Positions 16,546 through 24,736 of a stretch of 38,782 bases of DNA are shown here, one piece after another. The DNA comes from CAZGXM01 sp964529795 (GTDB lineage: Bacteria > Bacillota > JADQBR01). The stretch spans positions 1 through 38,782 of the forward strand of contig CAZGXM010000019.1 of NCBI GenBank assembly GCA_964529795.1, written 5' to 3'. Made by a program: the position numbers and the translations under genes. A model generated the notes under the pieces. It was given only the letters and a program-made list of their open reading frames with translations. It was not told the DNA's origin and did not search any database. The stretch's first letter is position 1. Every line of letters starts with the position of its first letter.

Positions 16546-16788
16546 CTATTTGTTTTTCAAGTTCCGGCGTATTGTTTCCAGTTCTTCCGCCGATATTTCC
16601 CCTCTGGCGTATCGTTCTTCGGCAATTTGCACAGCGCTTTGAGTCGGTTTTTGCTGGACACCGCCGGACTGTACCGCCGCTTTTACCGCCCAGTAAATCA
16701 CTGCACCGATTAAAAGCAACGGAATTATCATGTATAGTATCCCCAACAGGCTCCAGCCGTATCCCATACCGTAACCGCCCATCATCAT
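16546..16788 (-). CDS. Small SHOCT-domain membrane protein
   Basis: The 80-residue protein has a Gly/Met-rich N-terminus (MMMGGYGMGYG), one transmembrane segment (LLGILYMIIPLLLIGAVIYWAV) and a C-terminal SHOCT motif, AEERYARGEISAEELETIRRNL. SHOCT tails are short oligomerisation-type modules with no known enzymatic role. The ATG at 16788 has AGGAG 8 bases upstream; an ATG six codons earlier would overlap that site. It is a single gene facing the YlbF gene across a shared terminator. Confidence 0.75.
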   Translation of the reverse strand: MMMGGYGMGYGWSLLGILYMIIPLLLIGAVIYWAVKAAVQSGGVQQKPTQSAVQIAEERYARGEISAEELETIRRNLKNK

Positions 16789-16928
16789 ATCAATCACTCC
16801 TGACATAAAGGTATTGGTTCAAACTTTATATATTACACGGTTTAGTTTAACACCAAGTTGTGACGATAATGTGAAGTTATCATGAAAAATTTATGATGAT
16901 CAATTTTCAAAACTTGAGGGAATCTTAT

Positions 16929-19859
16929 ATGGACAAGAACAAAGTGAAAAAGTTTGCCTTTGAACTGCGGAATAAACTGTTTGCACATACGGAACGGGAA
17001 GAAACTGCGTATACCTGGTTTAAGTATTTTACCGCCTTGTACTTTATGGAGTCAAACAACTATTTAAACACCGGCGAAACATATCTCGACGCTGTGAATA
17101 CTCCCGGTCTCAGCAGATCAGGTCTCAAAGAAATCTTTATTCACCGGTGTCATAAACTGCACCGCTTGTTGCCCGGTGTTTTCCCCGCAGGCGAAAAAAC
17201 GGCCTTGTCACTTTTCCCGGAAGCACTGCTTGAGCCCGGTTCTTCCCTGTTACAGGCGGCTGCCCGGATCCCGCACCGGGACTGGCGGGAAGTAGAAATA
17301 GTCGGCTGGCTGTACCAGTTTTATGTTACGGAAAAGCAAAAGCAGATTGTCGGTATCAATAAAGGTGCCATCAAAAAAGAAGACCTGCCTGCGGCCACCC
17401 AGTTATTCACTCCTCACTGGATAGTAAAATATATGGTGGAAAATTCCCTGGGGCGGTTATGGCTGCAATCCCATCCCGACCGGAGCTTAAAAACTCAATG
17501 GCAGTATTTGTTTGAGCCTTTTGCCTGCGATAACGGGGGCGGGGTAATTTCCGTCACCAGTCCGGAGGAAATCCGAGTGCTGGACCCGGCCTGCGGTGCG
17601 GGACATATATTGGTATATACTTTTGACGTCCTGTTTGACATATACCGGGCAGCAGGCTATTTCCGGTCGGAGATTCCCAAACTTATCCTGGGAAAAAACC
17701 TTTACGGTTTGGAGATAGATGAGCGGGCAGCAGAATTGACCCGCTTTGCCTTGATGCTGAAAGCACGGCAGCGTCACCCCCGGATTTTCAACCAACCACT
17801 TGAACTGAATATTTATTCCTTCAAAGAAACAAATAACATCACTGACCCGGAAGTCGAACTTTTTGCCGGTGCAAAACGGGGCGGAAAATTTTCCAGGGCG
17901 CGGCAACTAATAGATACATTTAAGAATGCAAAAAATTACGGTTCCATGGTCGATGTCACCGGTTTGGACCTGGAGTTTTTAATTAAGCGCCTGGCGGCAT
18001 TAAAAAAAACAGGTATTTCCGGAGACATCATTGGTAAATTTGAGCCCGTCATCAGGCAAGCCTGTCTGATGGCTCGCCGTTACCATGTGGTGGTTACCAA
18101 CCCGCCATACCTGAGCCGCAAGGCCATGAACGCCGAATTAAAACAATTTGTCAGCAACTACTGGCAAGAGATCCAGTCGGACCTGTTTGCCGTGTTTATA
18201 AAAAAGTGCTGCCGCTGGACAATGAAAAACGGTTACACAGCGATGATGACTCCCTTTGTCTGGATGTTTATCAGGTCTTACGAAAAGCTGCGCCGTTTTT
18301 TAATTGACCAGCGGGCTATCAGCAGCTTGATTCAACTGCAATATTCAGCTTTTAAAGAAGCCACGGTACCTGTCTGCACATTTGTTATTCATAATCAAAC
18401 CGCTTCCACTCACGGCACCTATATCAGGTTATCGGACTTCAAAGGAACGGAAGCCCAACCGCTTAAGGTGCTGGAGGCAGCTAAGGACCCTACAAGAGAA
18501 TACCGCTATACCGCTGACAGCAAAAATTTCAAAAAAATTCCCGGCAGTCCCATTGCCTACTGGGTGCCGGATGAGGTCAGGGACGTTTTTCGGCGGGCCC
18601 GGCCTCTGGCGGACTTGTCCCCACCCCGGCAGGGACTGGCCACCGGTGATAACAGGCGGTTTTTAAGATGCTGGTGGGAAGTTGACAGAAAGCAAATCGG
18701 CTTTCACTGCACCAGCAGTGAAGAGGCCGGGGGAAGCGGCTTGAAATGGTTTCCCTATAACAAGGGTGGCGCTTACCGCAAGTGGTACGGCAATAATTAT
18801 CATGTCATCAACTGGCAAAACGACGGGGAAGCGGTAAAAGCATTTCAGAGGTCGGTAATACGCAATGCTTCTTTCTATTTCAAACCGGGCATAACCTGGT
18901 CCTTTGTCAGTTCTGCAAAGTTTGCCGCCCGGGCGACAAATGCGGGATTTCTTTTTGACGTGGGTGGGTCGTCAATTTTTCCTGCCAAAGAGGACCTGCC
19001 TTTCATCCTGGCATTTTTAAACTCAAAATTGGCTGCAGAATTTTTAAAAGTCTTGAATCCCACTTTAAACTTTCAAGTGGGCAATATCGCCAGTTTACCC
19101 ATGATAATTCCGGCAGACAAAAAGAAGCGGCAAAAGATTCGGCAGCTTGTGGAAGAAAATATTACCATTGCCAAAACCGACTGGGATTTCTTTGAAACGT
19201 CCTGGGATTTCCGGGAACATCCTTTTTTGACATACCGGGACGGTACCTGCCTGATTGAAGAAGCTTTTAACAACTGGGGTAACTTTACCCGAAAGCACTT
19301 TGAGCGTCTGAGAGAAAATGAAGAAGAATTAAACCGCATATTAATTGAAATCTACGACCTAAAAGGGGTACTTACCCCTGCTGTACCGGATGAAGATATC
19401 ACTGTTCGCCGGGCGGACAAAGTACAGGATACAAAATCCTTCATTTCCTATGCCGTGGGCTGCATGTTTGGCCGCTATTCCCCGGGTGTAAAGGGGTTTG
19501 TGCACGCTGGTGGAGCGCGTGACGAAAGCAAATACAGAGTTTTTCCCGAACCGAAAAATAATACTATTGCTTTAGTCCCGGAGGGCTTCCAGGGAAAAGG
19601 CATAGTATCCCTATTTATTGACTTTGTCAAAACTACTTTTGGTGAGCAGGCACTGCAGGAAAACCTGGCGTTTATTGTCCGGTCGCTGGGCCAAAGAGAG
19701 GGTGAACCCCCCACGGAATGCATCAACAGGTACTTTACAACCGCTTTCTATAAGGACCATCTGGCGGCCTATAAAAAACATCCCGTTTACTTGCTAAAAA
19801 AAGAAGACGGTATTACCAATTTGATATATCAACCTGGCTTCAGGCATTGGGCAGAGTGA
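16929..19859 (+). CDS. Orphan PglX-like adenine-specific DNA methyltransferase
   Basis: The 976-residue protein matches BREX-type PglX over most of its length. It has an N-terminal KKFAFELRNKLF and AYTWFKYFTALYFMESNNYL block, then QLFTPHWIVKYMVENSLGRLW, SAM motif I LDPACGAGH from residue 218, and catalytic NPPY at 391-394. The target-recognition-like region ends in AVGCMFGRYSPGVKGFVHAGG. It stops soon after KKHPVYLLKKEDGITNLIYQ; BREX-1 PglX proteins, as I recall them (about 1,200 residues), continue further. No other BREX gene (pglZ, brxC, brxL) and no obvious nuclease is nearby. The start at 16929 has GAGGG 8 bases upstream. It may be a solitary methylase or a remnant. Confidence 0.82.
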   Translation: MDKNKVKKFAFELRNKLFAHTEREETAYTWFKYFTALYFMESNNYLNTGETYLDAVNTPGLSRSGLKEIFIHRCHKLHRLLPGVFPAGEKTALSLFPEALLEPGSSLLQAAARIPHRDWREVEIVGWLYQFYVTEKQKQIVGINKGAIKKEDLPAATQLFTPHWIVKYMVENSLGRLWLQSHPDRSLKTQWQYLFEPFACDNGGGVISVTSPEEIRVLDPACGAGHILVYTFDVLFDIYRAAGYFRSEIPKLILGKNLYGLEIDERAAELTRFALMLKARQRHPRIFNQPLELNIYSFKETNNITDPEVELFAGAKRGGKFSRARQLIDTFKNAKNYGSMVDVTGLDLEFLIKRLAALKKTGISGDIIGKFEPVIRQACLMARRYHVVVTNPPYLSRKAMNAELKQFVSNYWQEIQSDLFAVFIKKCCRWTMKNGYTAMMTPFVWMFIRSYEKLRRFLIDQRAISSLIQLQYSAFKEATVPVCTFVIHNQTASTHGTYIRLSDFKGTEAQPLKVLEAAKDPTREYRYTADSKNFKKIPGSPIAYWVPDEVRDVFRRARPLADLSPPRQGLATGDNRRFLRCWWEVDRKQIGFHCTSSEEAGGSGLKWFPYNKGGAYRKWYGNNYHVINWQNDGEAVKAFQRSVIRNASFYFKPGITWSFVSSAKFAARATNAGFLFDVGGSSIFPAKEDLPFILAFLNSKLAAEFLKVLNPTLNFQVGNIASLPMIIPADKKKRQKIRQLVEENITIAKTDWDFFETSWDFREHPFLTYRDGTCLIEEAFNNWGNFTRKHFERLRENEEELNRILIEIYDLKGVLTPAVPDEDITVRRADKVQDTKSFISYAVGCMFGRYSPGVKGFVHAGGARDESKYRVFPEPKNNTIALVPEGFQGKGIVSLFIDFVKTTFGEQALQENLAFIVRSLGQREGEPPTECINRYFTTAFYKDHLAAYKKHPVYLLKKEDGITNLIYQPGFRHWAE

Positions 19860-20046
19860 AAAACAGAAAAAATTTTCCACTAAAGGCAGGTTATTGAAGA
19901 TTAATGGCGAAGTAACACCAAAAAGGAACATATGTACGACAGAGAGGGATTAGAAAGGAGGGTTTTGGTTCTTTGCAAGTGAGACTTTGAATTGGAGTTT
20001 CTTGTTACGCGAATTGATTAAATAAGTTTAAGGGGAGGAAACTTTA

Positions 20047-20463
20047 ATGCTTAATACGGTAATTTTAATCGGCAGGCTTACCCGTGACCCGGAGTTGCGT
20101 TACACTCAAAGCGGCGTGGCGCTGGCAAGCTTTACCCTTGCTGTGGACCGCCCCTTTACCAACAGTCAGGGCGAACGGGAGGCGGATTTTATTCGTGTGG
20201 TGACATGGAGAAAGCTGGCGGAAATCTGCGCCAACAACCTGGGCAAAGGTCGTTTGGTGGCTGTTGAAGGCAGGCTGCAGGTACGGTCCTACCAGGACCA
20301 GGAAGGACAGAACAGGCAGATTACCGAAGTGGTGGCCGGAAATGTCCGCTTCCTGGATTGGCCGAAAGAGGGACAGCAAAGTCAAAGTTTCAGCCAGGGT
20401 CAACCGGCGGATGATGACTCGGATTGGGGCCGGCAGGTGCCTCCCGATGATGTTCCCTTTTAA
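20047..20463 (+). CDS. ssb: Single-stranded DNA-binding protein
   Basis: The 138-residue OB-fold protein binds single-stranded DNA in replication and repair. The N-terminus MLNTVILIGRLTRDPELRYTQSG and the core FTLAVDRPF, DFIRVVTWRKLAE and VAVEGRLQVRSYQD are standard. A Gln/Ser-rich linker leads to the acidic tip DDVPF that recruits partner proteins. GGGGAGGAAA precedes the ATG. It is not beside rpsF/rpsR as in many Firmicutes, so it may be a second ssb copy. A terminator follows. Confidence 0.95.
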   Translation: MLNTVILIGRLTRDPELRYTQSGVALASFTLAVDRPFTNSQGEREADFIRVVTWRKLAEICANNLGKGRLVAVEGRLQVRSYQDQEGQNRQITEVVAGNVRFLDWPKEGQQSQSFSQGQPADDDSDWGRQVPPDDVPF

Positions 20464-20482
20464 TTAAAAGCAAAGCTCATGT

Positions 20483-20514
20483 AAAGACACCGGCATTGTC
20501 AGGTGTCTTTTTTT
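20483..20514 (+). terminator. Terminator after ssb
   Basis: AAAGACACC and GGTGTCTTT form a perfect stem with a 10-base loop, and the T tract continues to seven T residues. Confidence 0.85.
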
Positions 20515-20551
20515 GTGTTATTTTAAAGGAAAACATCTTGGAGGGTTTGAT

Positions 20552-21073
20552 ATGGGCAAGAAAGCGCTGCTGGTAATTGATATGCTGGTGGACTTTATTG
20601 AGGATGATGGGGCATTGTCTATTGGTGAGACTGGTAAAGAGGTGACAAAAGCCGTGGCCGGGGCAATTAAAGAGGCCCGGGAAAAAGGAATCCCCGTAAT
20701 TTACATTTGCGACCGGCACCGGGAGGATGATGCCGAATTTAAAATGTTCCCACCTCACTGTATCGAAGATACTCCCGGCTCTCAGGTAGTAAAAAAGCTG
20801 GCTCCCCAACCCGGTGATTATATTATCCCGAAACGGCGTTACAGTGCATTTTTCGGTACTGACCTGGATACCACTTTACGGGAGTTGGGCGTTGATGAAT
20901 TAACACTGGTGGGAGTGTGTACCAATATCTGCGTGCTCTATACCGCTGCCGATGCGCGGATGCTGAATTATGAAGTAACAATTATCAAGGATGCGGTGGC
21001 CTCATTTGACAAAGAGGTGCATGATTTTGCATTGAGAGAGTTAAAGAATACCCTGGGGGCCAGGATAATATAA
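20552..21073 (+). CDS. Isochorismatase-family cysteine hydrolase
   Basis: The 173-residue protein belongs to the isochorismatase/nicotinamidase superfamily. The expected Asp-Lys-Cys triad is visible: Asp10 in LLVIDML, Lys94 in IIPKRRYSAF and Cys127 in GVCTNICVLYTAADA. KRRYSAFFGTDLDTTLRELGV resembles nicotinamidase-like hydrolases (PncA/YecD type). The substrate is not certain; nicotinamide is one possibility. GGAGG lies 7 bases before the ATG at 20552. An upstream in-frame ATG falls within the ssb terminator and is rejected. It appears monocistronic. Confidence 0.82.
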   Translation: MGKKALLVIDMLVDFIEDDGALSIGETGKEVTKAVAGAIKEAREKGIPVIYICDRHREDDAEFKMFPPHCIEDTPGSQVVKKLAPQPGDYIIPKRRYSAFFGTDLDTTLRELGVDELTLVGVCTNICVLYTAADARMLNYEVTIIKDAVASFDKEVHDFALRELKNTLGARII

Positions 21074-21121
21074 CTGTTCTTGACATTTGAAAATGCGTAC
21101 GAATTTTGCCTGTAACAACCA

Positions 21122-21146
21122 AACCCCGGATAGTCTGTCCGGGGTT
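21122..21146. terminator. Terminator hairpin between converging genes
   Basis: AACCCCGG and CCGGGGTT form an 8-bp stem with a 9-base loop between the hydrolase gene and the converging ABC operon. T tracts are short on both sides. Confidence 0.5.
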
Positions 21147-21155
21147 AACCATGAA

Positions 21156-22031
21156 TTACTCCCTGTTTTTCAACAGCCTGTTTTCCAAAGATGCCACGAC
21201 CTGGTACATGATGGTGGCGCAGATGGCGATGATGAAGAGACTGACAAATACCAGGGTAAGGTTGAATACCTGGAAGCCGTAGATGATGAGATAGCCCAGG
21301 CCCTGTTTGGAGACCAGAAATTCACCCACGATTACGCCCACCCAGGCCAACCCTACGTTCACCTTTAAGGTAGAGACAATGGTCGGAAAAGATGCCGGGA
21401 GGACGATTTTGGCAAAAATCTGCTTTTTGACCGCACCGAAAGAGCGGGCCAGTTTGACCAAGTTACTGTCCACTTCTCTAAAACTGCCGTAAACTACAAT
21501 GGTAGTGATAATTATCGAAATGGCGATGGCCATGGCCAGGATGCCACCGTAGCCGCCGCCAAAGGCCACAATAAAAGTAGGGCCCAGCGCTACTTTGGGC
21601 ATGCCGTTCAGTATCACCAGGTAGGGGTCCAAAACCTTTGACAGAAACGGGGACCACCAGATGACAACGGCAATGAGGGTGCCGGACAGGGTGCCCAGGA
21701 TAAAGCCGGCAATGGTTTCCGCGACTGTGGCGATAATATGCTGGTGCAGTTCTCCTTTCAGCAGCATGCTGATAAATAAGGCCCATACTTTTGACGGCTG
21801 GCTGAAAAGCAGCGGGTCAATCCAGCGCTCACTTGCGCCGATTTCCCACAAGGCAATAAAGACGATAAGGATGGCTACCTGGCTAAGGCGGACGATTAGC
21901 TGCTGGAGACGTTGTTTTTTCAAAAATTCGGCATGTGCCGGCGATTTGGCGCCGCGGGTGAGAATTTGGTTAATAAGTTTGTTATCTTGCTGGGGGAGAG
22001 AAGAACCGCAGTTGTTAGTGTTCTGTGTCAT
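21156..22031 (-). CDS. NitT/TauT-type ABC transporter permease
   Basis: The 291-residue membrane permease belongs to the nitrate/sulfonate/taurine (SsuC/TauC-like) group. It has an N-terminal cytoplasmic stretch, a first helix LSQVAILIVFIALWEIGA, and the ATPase-contacting loop with LVKLARSFGAVKKQIFAKIVLPASFPTIVSTLKVNVGLAWVGVIVGEF. It overlaps the ATPase gene by 17 bases and is the last gene of the operon. Confidence 0.88.
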   Translation of the reverse strand: MTQNTNNCGSSLPQQDNKLINQILTRGAKSPAHAEFLKKQRLQQLIVRLSQVAILIVFIALWEIGASERWIDPLLFSQPSKVWALFISMLLKGELHQHIIATVAETIAGFILGTLSGTLIAVVIWWSPFLSKVLDPYLVILNGMPKVALGPTFIVAFGGGYGGILAMAIAISIIITTIVVYGSFREVDSNLVKLARSFGAVKKQIFAKIVLPASFPTIVSTLKVNVGLAWVGVIVGEFLVSKQGLGYLIIYGFQVFNLTLVFVSLFIIAICATIMYQVVASLENRLLKNRE

Positions 22032-22797
22032 CCTCGTTCATCTCCCTCCAGATTACTTGGAAATATTTTTGAAATTCGGGTATTTCCCGTGAAGCAAAGG
22101 GCAACGGATCACGTAACGCTGGCGGTATTTCAATTTCTTTCTTTATGCGCCCCGGCTTGCTTGCCATGACGATGATGCGGTCAGCCATGGCAATTGCTTC
22201 GGCAATGTCATGGGTGACCAGTATGGCAGTCTTCTGCCGTCGCCGGAGCGTATCCAGTACCAGGTCTTCCAGGCGCAGGCGGGTGGTATAGTCCAATGCC
22301 GAAAAGGGTTCATCCAAAAGCAAAATAAAAGGTTTAGCGGCAAGGGTGCGCACCAGCGCCACCCTTTGCCGCATTCCCCCGGACAATTGATTTGGATAAT
22401 GATTTTTAAAAGGGAGCAATCCCATTTCATCCAGCAGTTCCACTGCGTACTGGCGGTTTTCGCCGGTCATCTGCCTGCGGATTTCCAGGCCGAGCATAAT
22501 GTTTTGCTCAATGGTGCGCCAGCTGAGGAGGTAATCCTGCTGCAGCATATAGCCCACTTTTCGCGAAGGTACATGTACTTTTTTGCCTAAAATGGTTATT
22601 GTGCCCGCAGTAGGAGGGAATAATCCCGCCAGCAGTGACAGGATGGTGGTTTTACCGCAGCCGCTGGGACCCAGGATTGCCACAAATTCTCCTTCTTTCA
22701 CCGAGAAAGTTACGTCCTTTAAAGCTTCTGTTTCTCCTTCCATGGTGACATAGGTTTTAGAAACGTCCGTAAATGCAATCACTTCCCTGGTTTCCAC
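22015..22797 (-). CDS. NitT/TauT-type ABC transporter ATP-binding protein
   Basis: This 260-residue ABC ATPase has Walker A GPSGCGKTT, Q-loop YMLQQDYLLSWRT, signature LSGGMRQRVALVRTLA, Walker B ILLLDEPFSALD and switch His in VTHDIAEA. The closest groups are SsuB/TauB/ThiZ. I place the start at GTG 22797 because AGGAGGTG lies just upstream; ATGs ten and six codons earlier lack such a site. It lies 59 bases after the binding-protein gene. Confidence 0.88.
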   Translation of the reverse strand: METREVIAFTDVSKTYVTMEGETEALKDVTFSVKEGEFVAILGPSGCGKTTILSLLAGLFPPTAGTITILGKKVHVPSRKVGYMLQQDYLLSWRTIEQNIMLGLEIRRQMTGENRQYAVELLDEMGLLPFKNHYPNQLSGGMRQRVALVRTLAAKPFILLLDEPFSALDYTTRLRLEDLVLDTLRRRQKTAILVTHDIAEAIAMADRIIVMASKPGRIKKEIEIPPALRDPLPFASREIPEFQKYFQVIWREMNEDDTEH

Positions 22798-22856
22798 AGC
22801 GGCACCTCCTACCATCAGAGTATGCATTGCCTGTAGGATAATTGCCTGGCTGCGGT

Positions 22857-23867
22857 CTATTTGTTCATGGCTTGCTTGGCAAACTCGCTGTTGACAATTT
22901 TTTCATAGGGCACCTTTTGTGGCAGTTCCCTGGCATATTCCATTACTGCTTCCAGATTATGATACTCTTCTTCGTCCAGGATGGGGTCGGTGGCCCAGGT
23001 GTCCTGCTCCTTGTAGCGCTTCAGTACCATCAACATGGTCTCCCGGTCGGTATCCTTGAAGTGCGGTTCGATTGCATCGGCAATTTCTTCAATGGAGCGG
23101 TCTTCCACCCACTGCTGGGCTTCATAAATGGCGTCGGTAAACTTTTGTACGATTTCCGGATGTTTGTCAATAAAGCTTTGTTTGGTGATGTAGACGGTAT
23201 AGGGGAGCGTGCCGCTCTCTTTACCCATGGATGCCACTACATAGCCCTTGCCTTCCAGTTCCATCTTGGAAGCAACCGGTTCAAAAAGCTGCACAAAATC
23301 GCCGGTACCGGACGCAAAGGCCGGGCCTAAGTTTTTAAATTCCACGTTTTGAATAATTTCCACGTCCTCATGCGGTTTCAGGCCGTTTAAGTGCTGTACG
23401 TACTCACTGACCATTTCCGGCATACCGCCTTTACGCTGGCCCAACAAAACTTTACCCTTTAACATATCCCAGGAAAAGTTTTCAATGGGTTCCCGGGATA
23501 CCAGGAAGGACCCGTCCCGCTGGGTGAGCTGGGCAAAGTTAATGGCCAGGTCATTGGCATTTTGATTGGCCACATAGATGGTTGCCTCAGAACCCATCAG
23601 GATAATGTCAGCGCTGTTACTCAACAGGGCGGTCATGGTCTTGTCGCCGCCAAAGGTGGTGGTCAACTCCACATTCAGGCCGTGTTTTTCAAATATTCCC
23701 TGGGTCAAGGCCACATATTGGGGCGTGTAAAAAATTGAATGAGTCACTTCCGCCAAACGTACTTTGGCTTTTCCCCCGCCGGTGCCCGCATTTTGCCCAC
23801 AGGCTACGGCAATCAGCTGTACGGCAATCAAACCGGCTACCAGTAACATGCGCATCAGTTTGGACAT
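22857..23867 (-). CDS. NitT/TauT-type ABC transporter substrate-binding lipoprotein
   Basis: The 336-residue SsuA/THI5-like binding protein has a signal peptide ending in lipobox IAVAC. The mature part starts with KVRLAEVTHSIFYTPQYVALTQGIFEKHGLNVELTTTFGGDKT, the standard fold entry, followed by ADIILMGSEATIYVANQ. Candidate ligands in the group are sulfonates, nitrate or thiamine-pyrimidine precursors. No riboswitch precedes it, so a thiamine-precursor role is not supported by regulation. ACGGAGG precedes the ATG. It is the first gene of a three-gene operon. Confidence 0.85.
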   Translation of the reverse strand: MSKLMRMLLVAGLIAVQLIAVACGQNAGTGGGKAKVRLAEVTHSIFYTPQYVALTQGIFEKHGLNVELTTTFGGDKTMTALLSNSADIILMGSEATIYVANQNANDLAINFAQLTQRDGSFLVSREPIENFSWDMLKGKVLLGQRKGGMPEMVSEYVQHLNGLKPHEDVEIIQNVEFKNLGPAFASGTGDFVQLFEPVASKMELEGKGYVVASMGKESGTLPYTVYITKQSFIDKHPEIVQKFTDAIYEAQQWVEDRSIEEIADAIEPHFKDTDRETMLMVLKRYKEQDTWATDPILDEEEYHNLEAVMEYARELPQKVPYEKIVNSEFAKQAMNK

Positions 23868-23962
23868 TAAAAATCAACCTCCGTAAAGTTTAATGTTTTA
23901 TTCCACTTACATATATATATTCAGGTTGTTATAAAAAGTGCTTACTTTCTTTGTGGACAGGT

Positions 23963-23979
23963 CAAGTCAATTTGACTTG
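23963..23979. promoter_or_regulatory. Palindromic operator candidate between divergent genes
   Basis: CAAGTCAA-T-TTGACTTG is a perfect 8+1+8 inverted repeat. It overlaps the -35 element of the flavin reductase promoter and lies about 95 bases upstream of the divergent ABC binding-protein gene. A dimeric repressor is the likeliest reader; none is encoded nearby. Confidence 0.45.
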
Positions 23980-24006
23980 CTTATTATTAATGAAATTCTA
24001 TATAAT
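23977..24006 (+). promoter_or_regulatory. Promoter of the flavin reductase gene
   Basis: TTGCTT (23977-23982) and TATAAT (24001-24006) are spaced by 18 bases, 25 bases before the start codon. Confidence 0.6.
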
Positions 24007-24030
24007 GTAAGTGAAGGAGAGTGATTAATC

Positions 24031-24537
24031 ATGACTAAGGACGTTGGGTTTGCCGAAAGTGCAAAGGAAATGTTCGGTCAACTACCAAAAGGAGCTTTTT
24101 TGACGGTAAAACAGGGCGACCGGATTAACACCATGACCATCGGCTGGGCAGCCACCGGTATTATCTGGGGAAAGCCCATTCTCATGGTGACGGTAAGGTA
24201 TTCCCGGCATACATATGGTTTACTGGACGGGGCAAAGGAGTTTACGGTCAGTGTCCCTGTTAATGTGGACTTGAAAAAGGAATTGGCCTTTTGCGGCAGC
24301 AAATCAGGACGTGATTTTGACAAGTTTGCGGAGCTGGACTTAACGGCTCAACCAGGTAAGGTTATTGCCACGCCGGTGATAGGGCAGTGCGATTTACATT
24401 ATGAATGTAAGGTTGTTTACCAACAGGCCATGGAACCGGCGCTGCTTGATCAAGAAATCAAGAAAAAATTTTACCCCAAACCGGATTATCATGTTATCTA
24501 TTACGGGGAAATAGTGGCGTGCTACATGAATGAATAA
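24031..24537 (+). CDS. Flavin reductase-like FMN-binding protein
   Basis: The 168-residue protein belongs to the flavin reductase-like split-barrel family. The FMN-binding pattern is visible in NTMTIGWAATGIIWGKPILMVTVRYSRHTYGLLDGAKEFTVSVP, with CGSKSGRDFDKFA later. Such proteins in anaerobes act as FMN-dependent reductases or electron carriers. The partner is unknown. GGAGAG precedes the ATG. It is monocistronic, with its own promoter and terminator, and is divergent from the ABC operon. Confidence 0.85.
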   Translation: MTKDVGFAESAKEMFGQLPKGAFLTVKQGDRINTMTIGWAATGIIWGKPILMVTVRYSRHTYGLLDGAKEFTVSVPVNVDLKKELAFCGSKSGRDFDKFAELDLTAQPGKVIATPVIGQCDLHYECKVVYQQAMEPALLDQEIKKKFYPKPDYHVIYYGEIVACYMNE

Positions 24538-24546
24538 CCGGAACGG

Positions 24547-24572
24547 AACCGCCAGCAATGGCGGTTTTTCTT
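24547..24572 (+). terminator. Terminator after the flavin reductase gene
   Basis: AACCGCC-AGCAAT-GGCGGTT is followed by TTTCTTTT. Confidence 0.85.
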
Positions 24573-24690
24573 TTGCGGCAGTTTCTCTTTCCGACTGCAA
24601 GGTTTATTTTAAATACTGGTAGTCTTGAAGGTAATCGGCAGAATTAAAGAAATTCAGCCGCCGCTGTTGTCTGCAGGTTAAAATTCAAAT

Positions 24691-24728
24691 ATAAAAACAG
24701 GGGACGTTTTTTCCGTCCCCTGTTTTTT
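24691..24728. terminator. Terminator of the hexahaem cytochrome gene, probably bidirectional
   Basis: ACAGGGGACG and CGTCCCCTGT form a perfect 10-bp stem with a 7-base loop. It is flanked by A and T tracts and lies just beyond the minus-strand cytochrome stop. Confidence 0.85.
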
Positions 24729-24736
24729 ACATAAGA

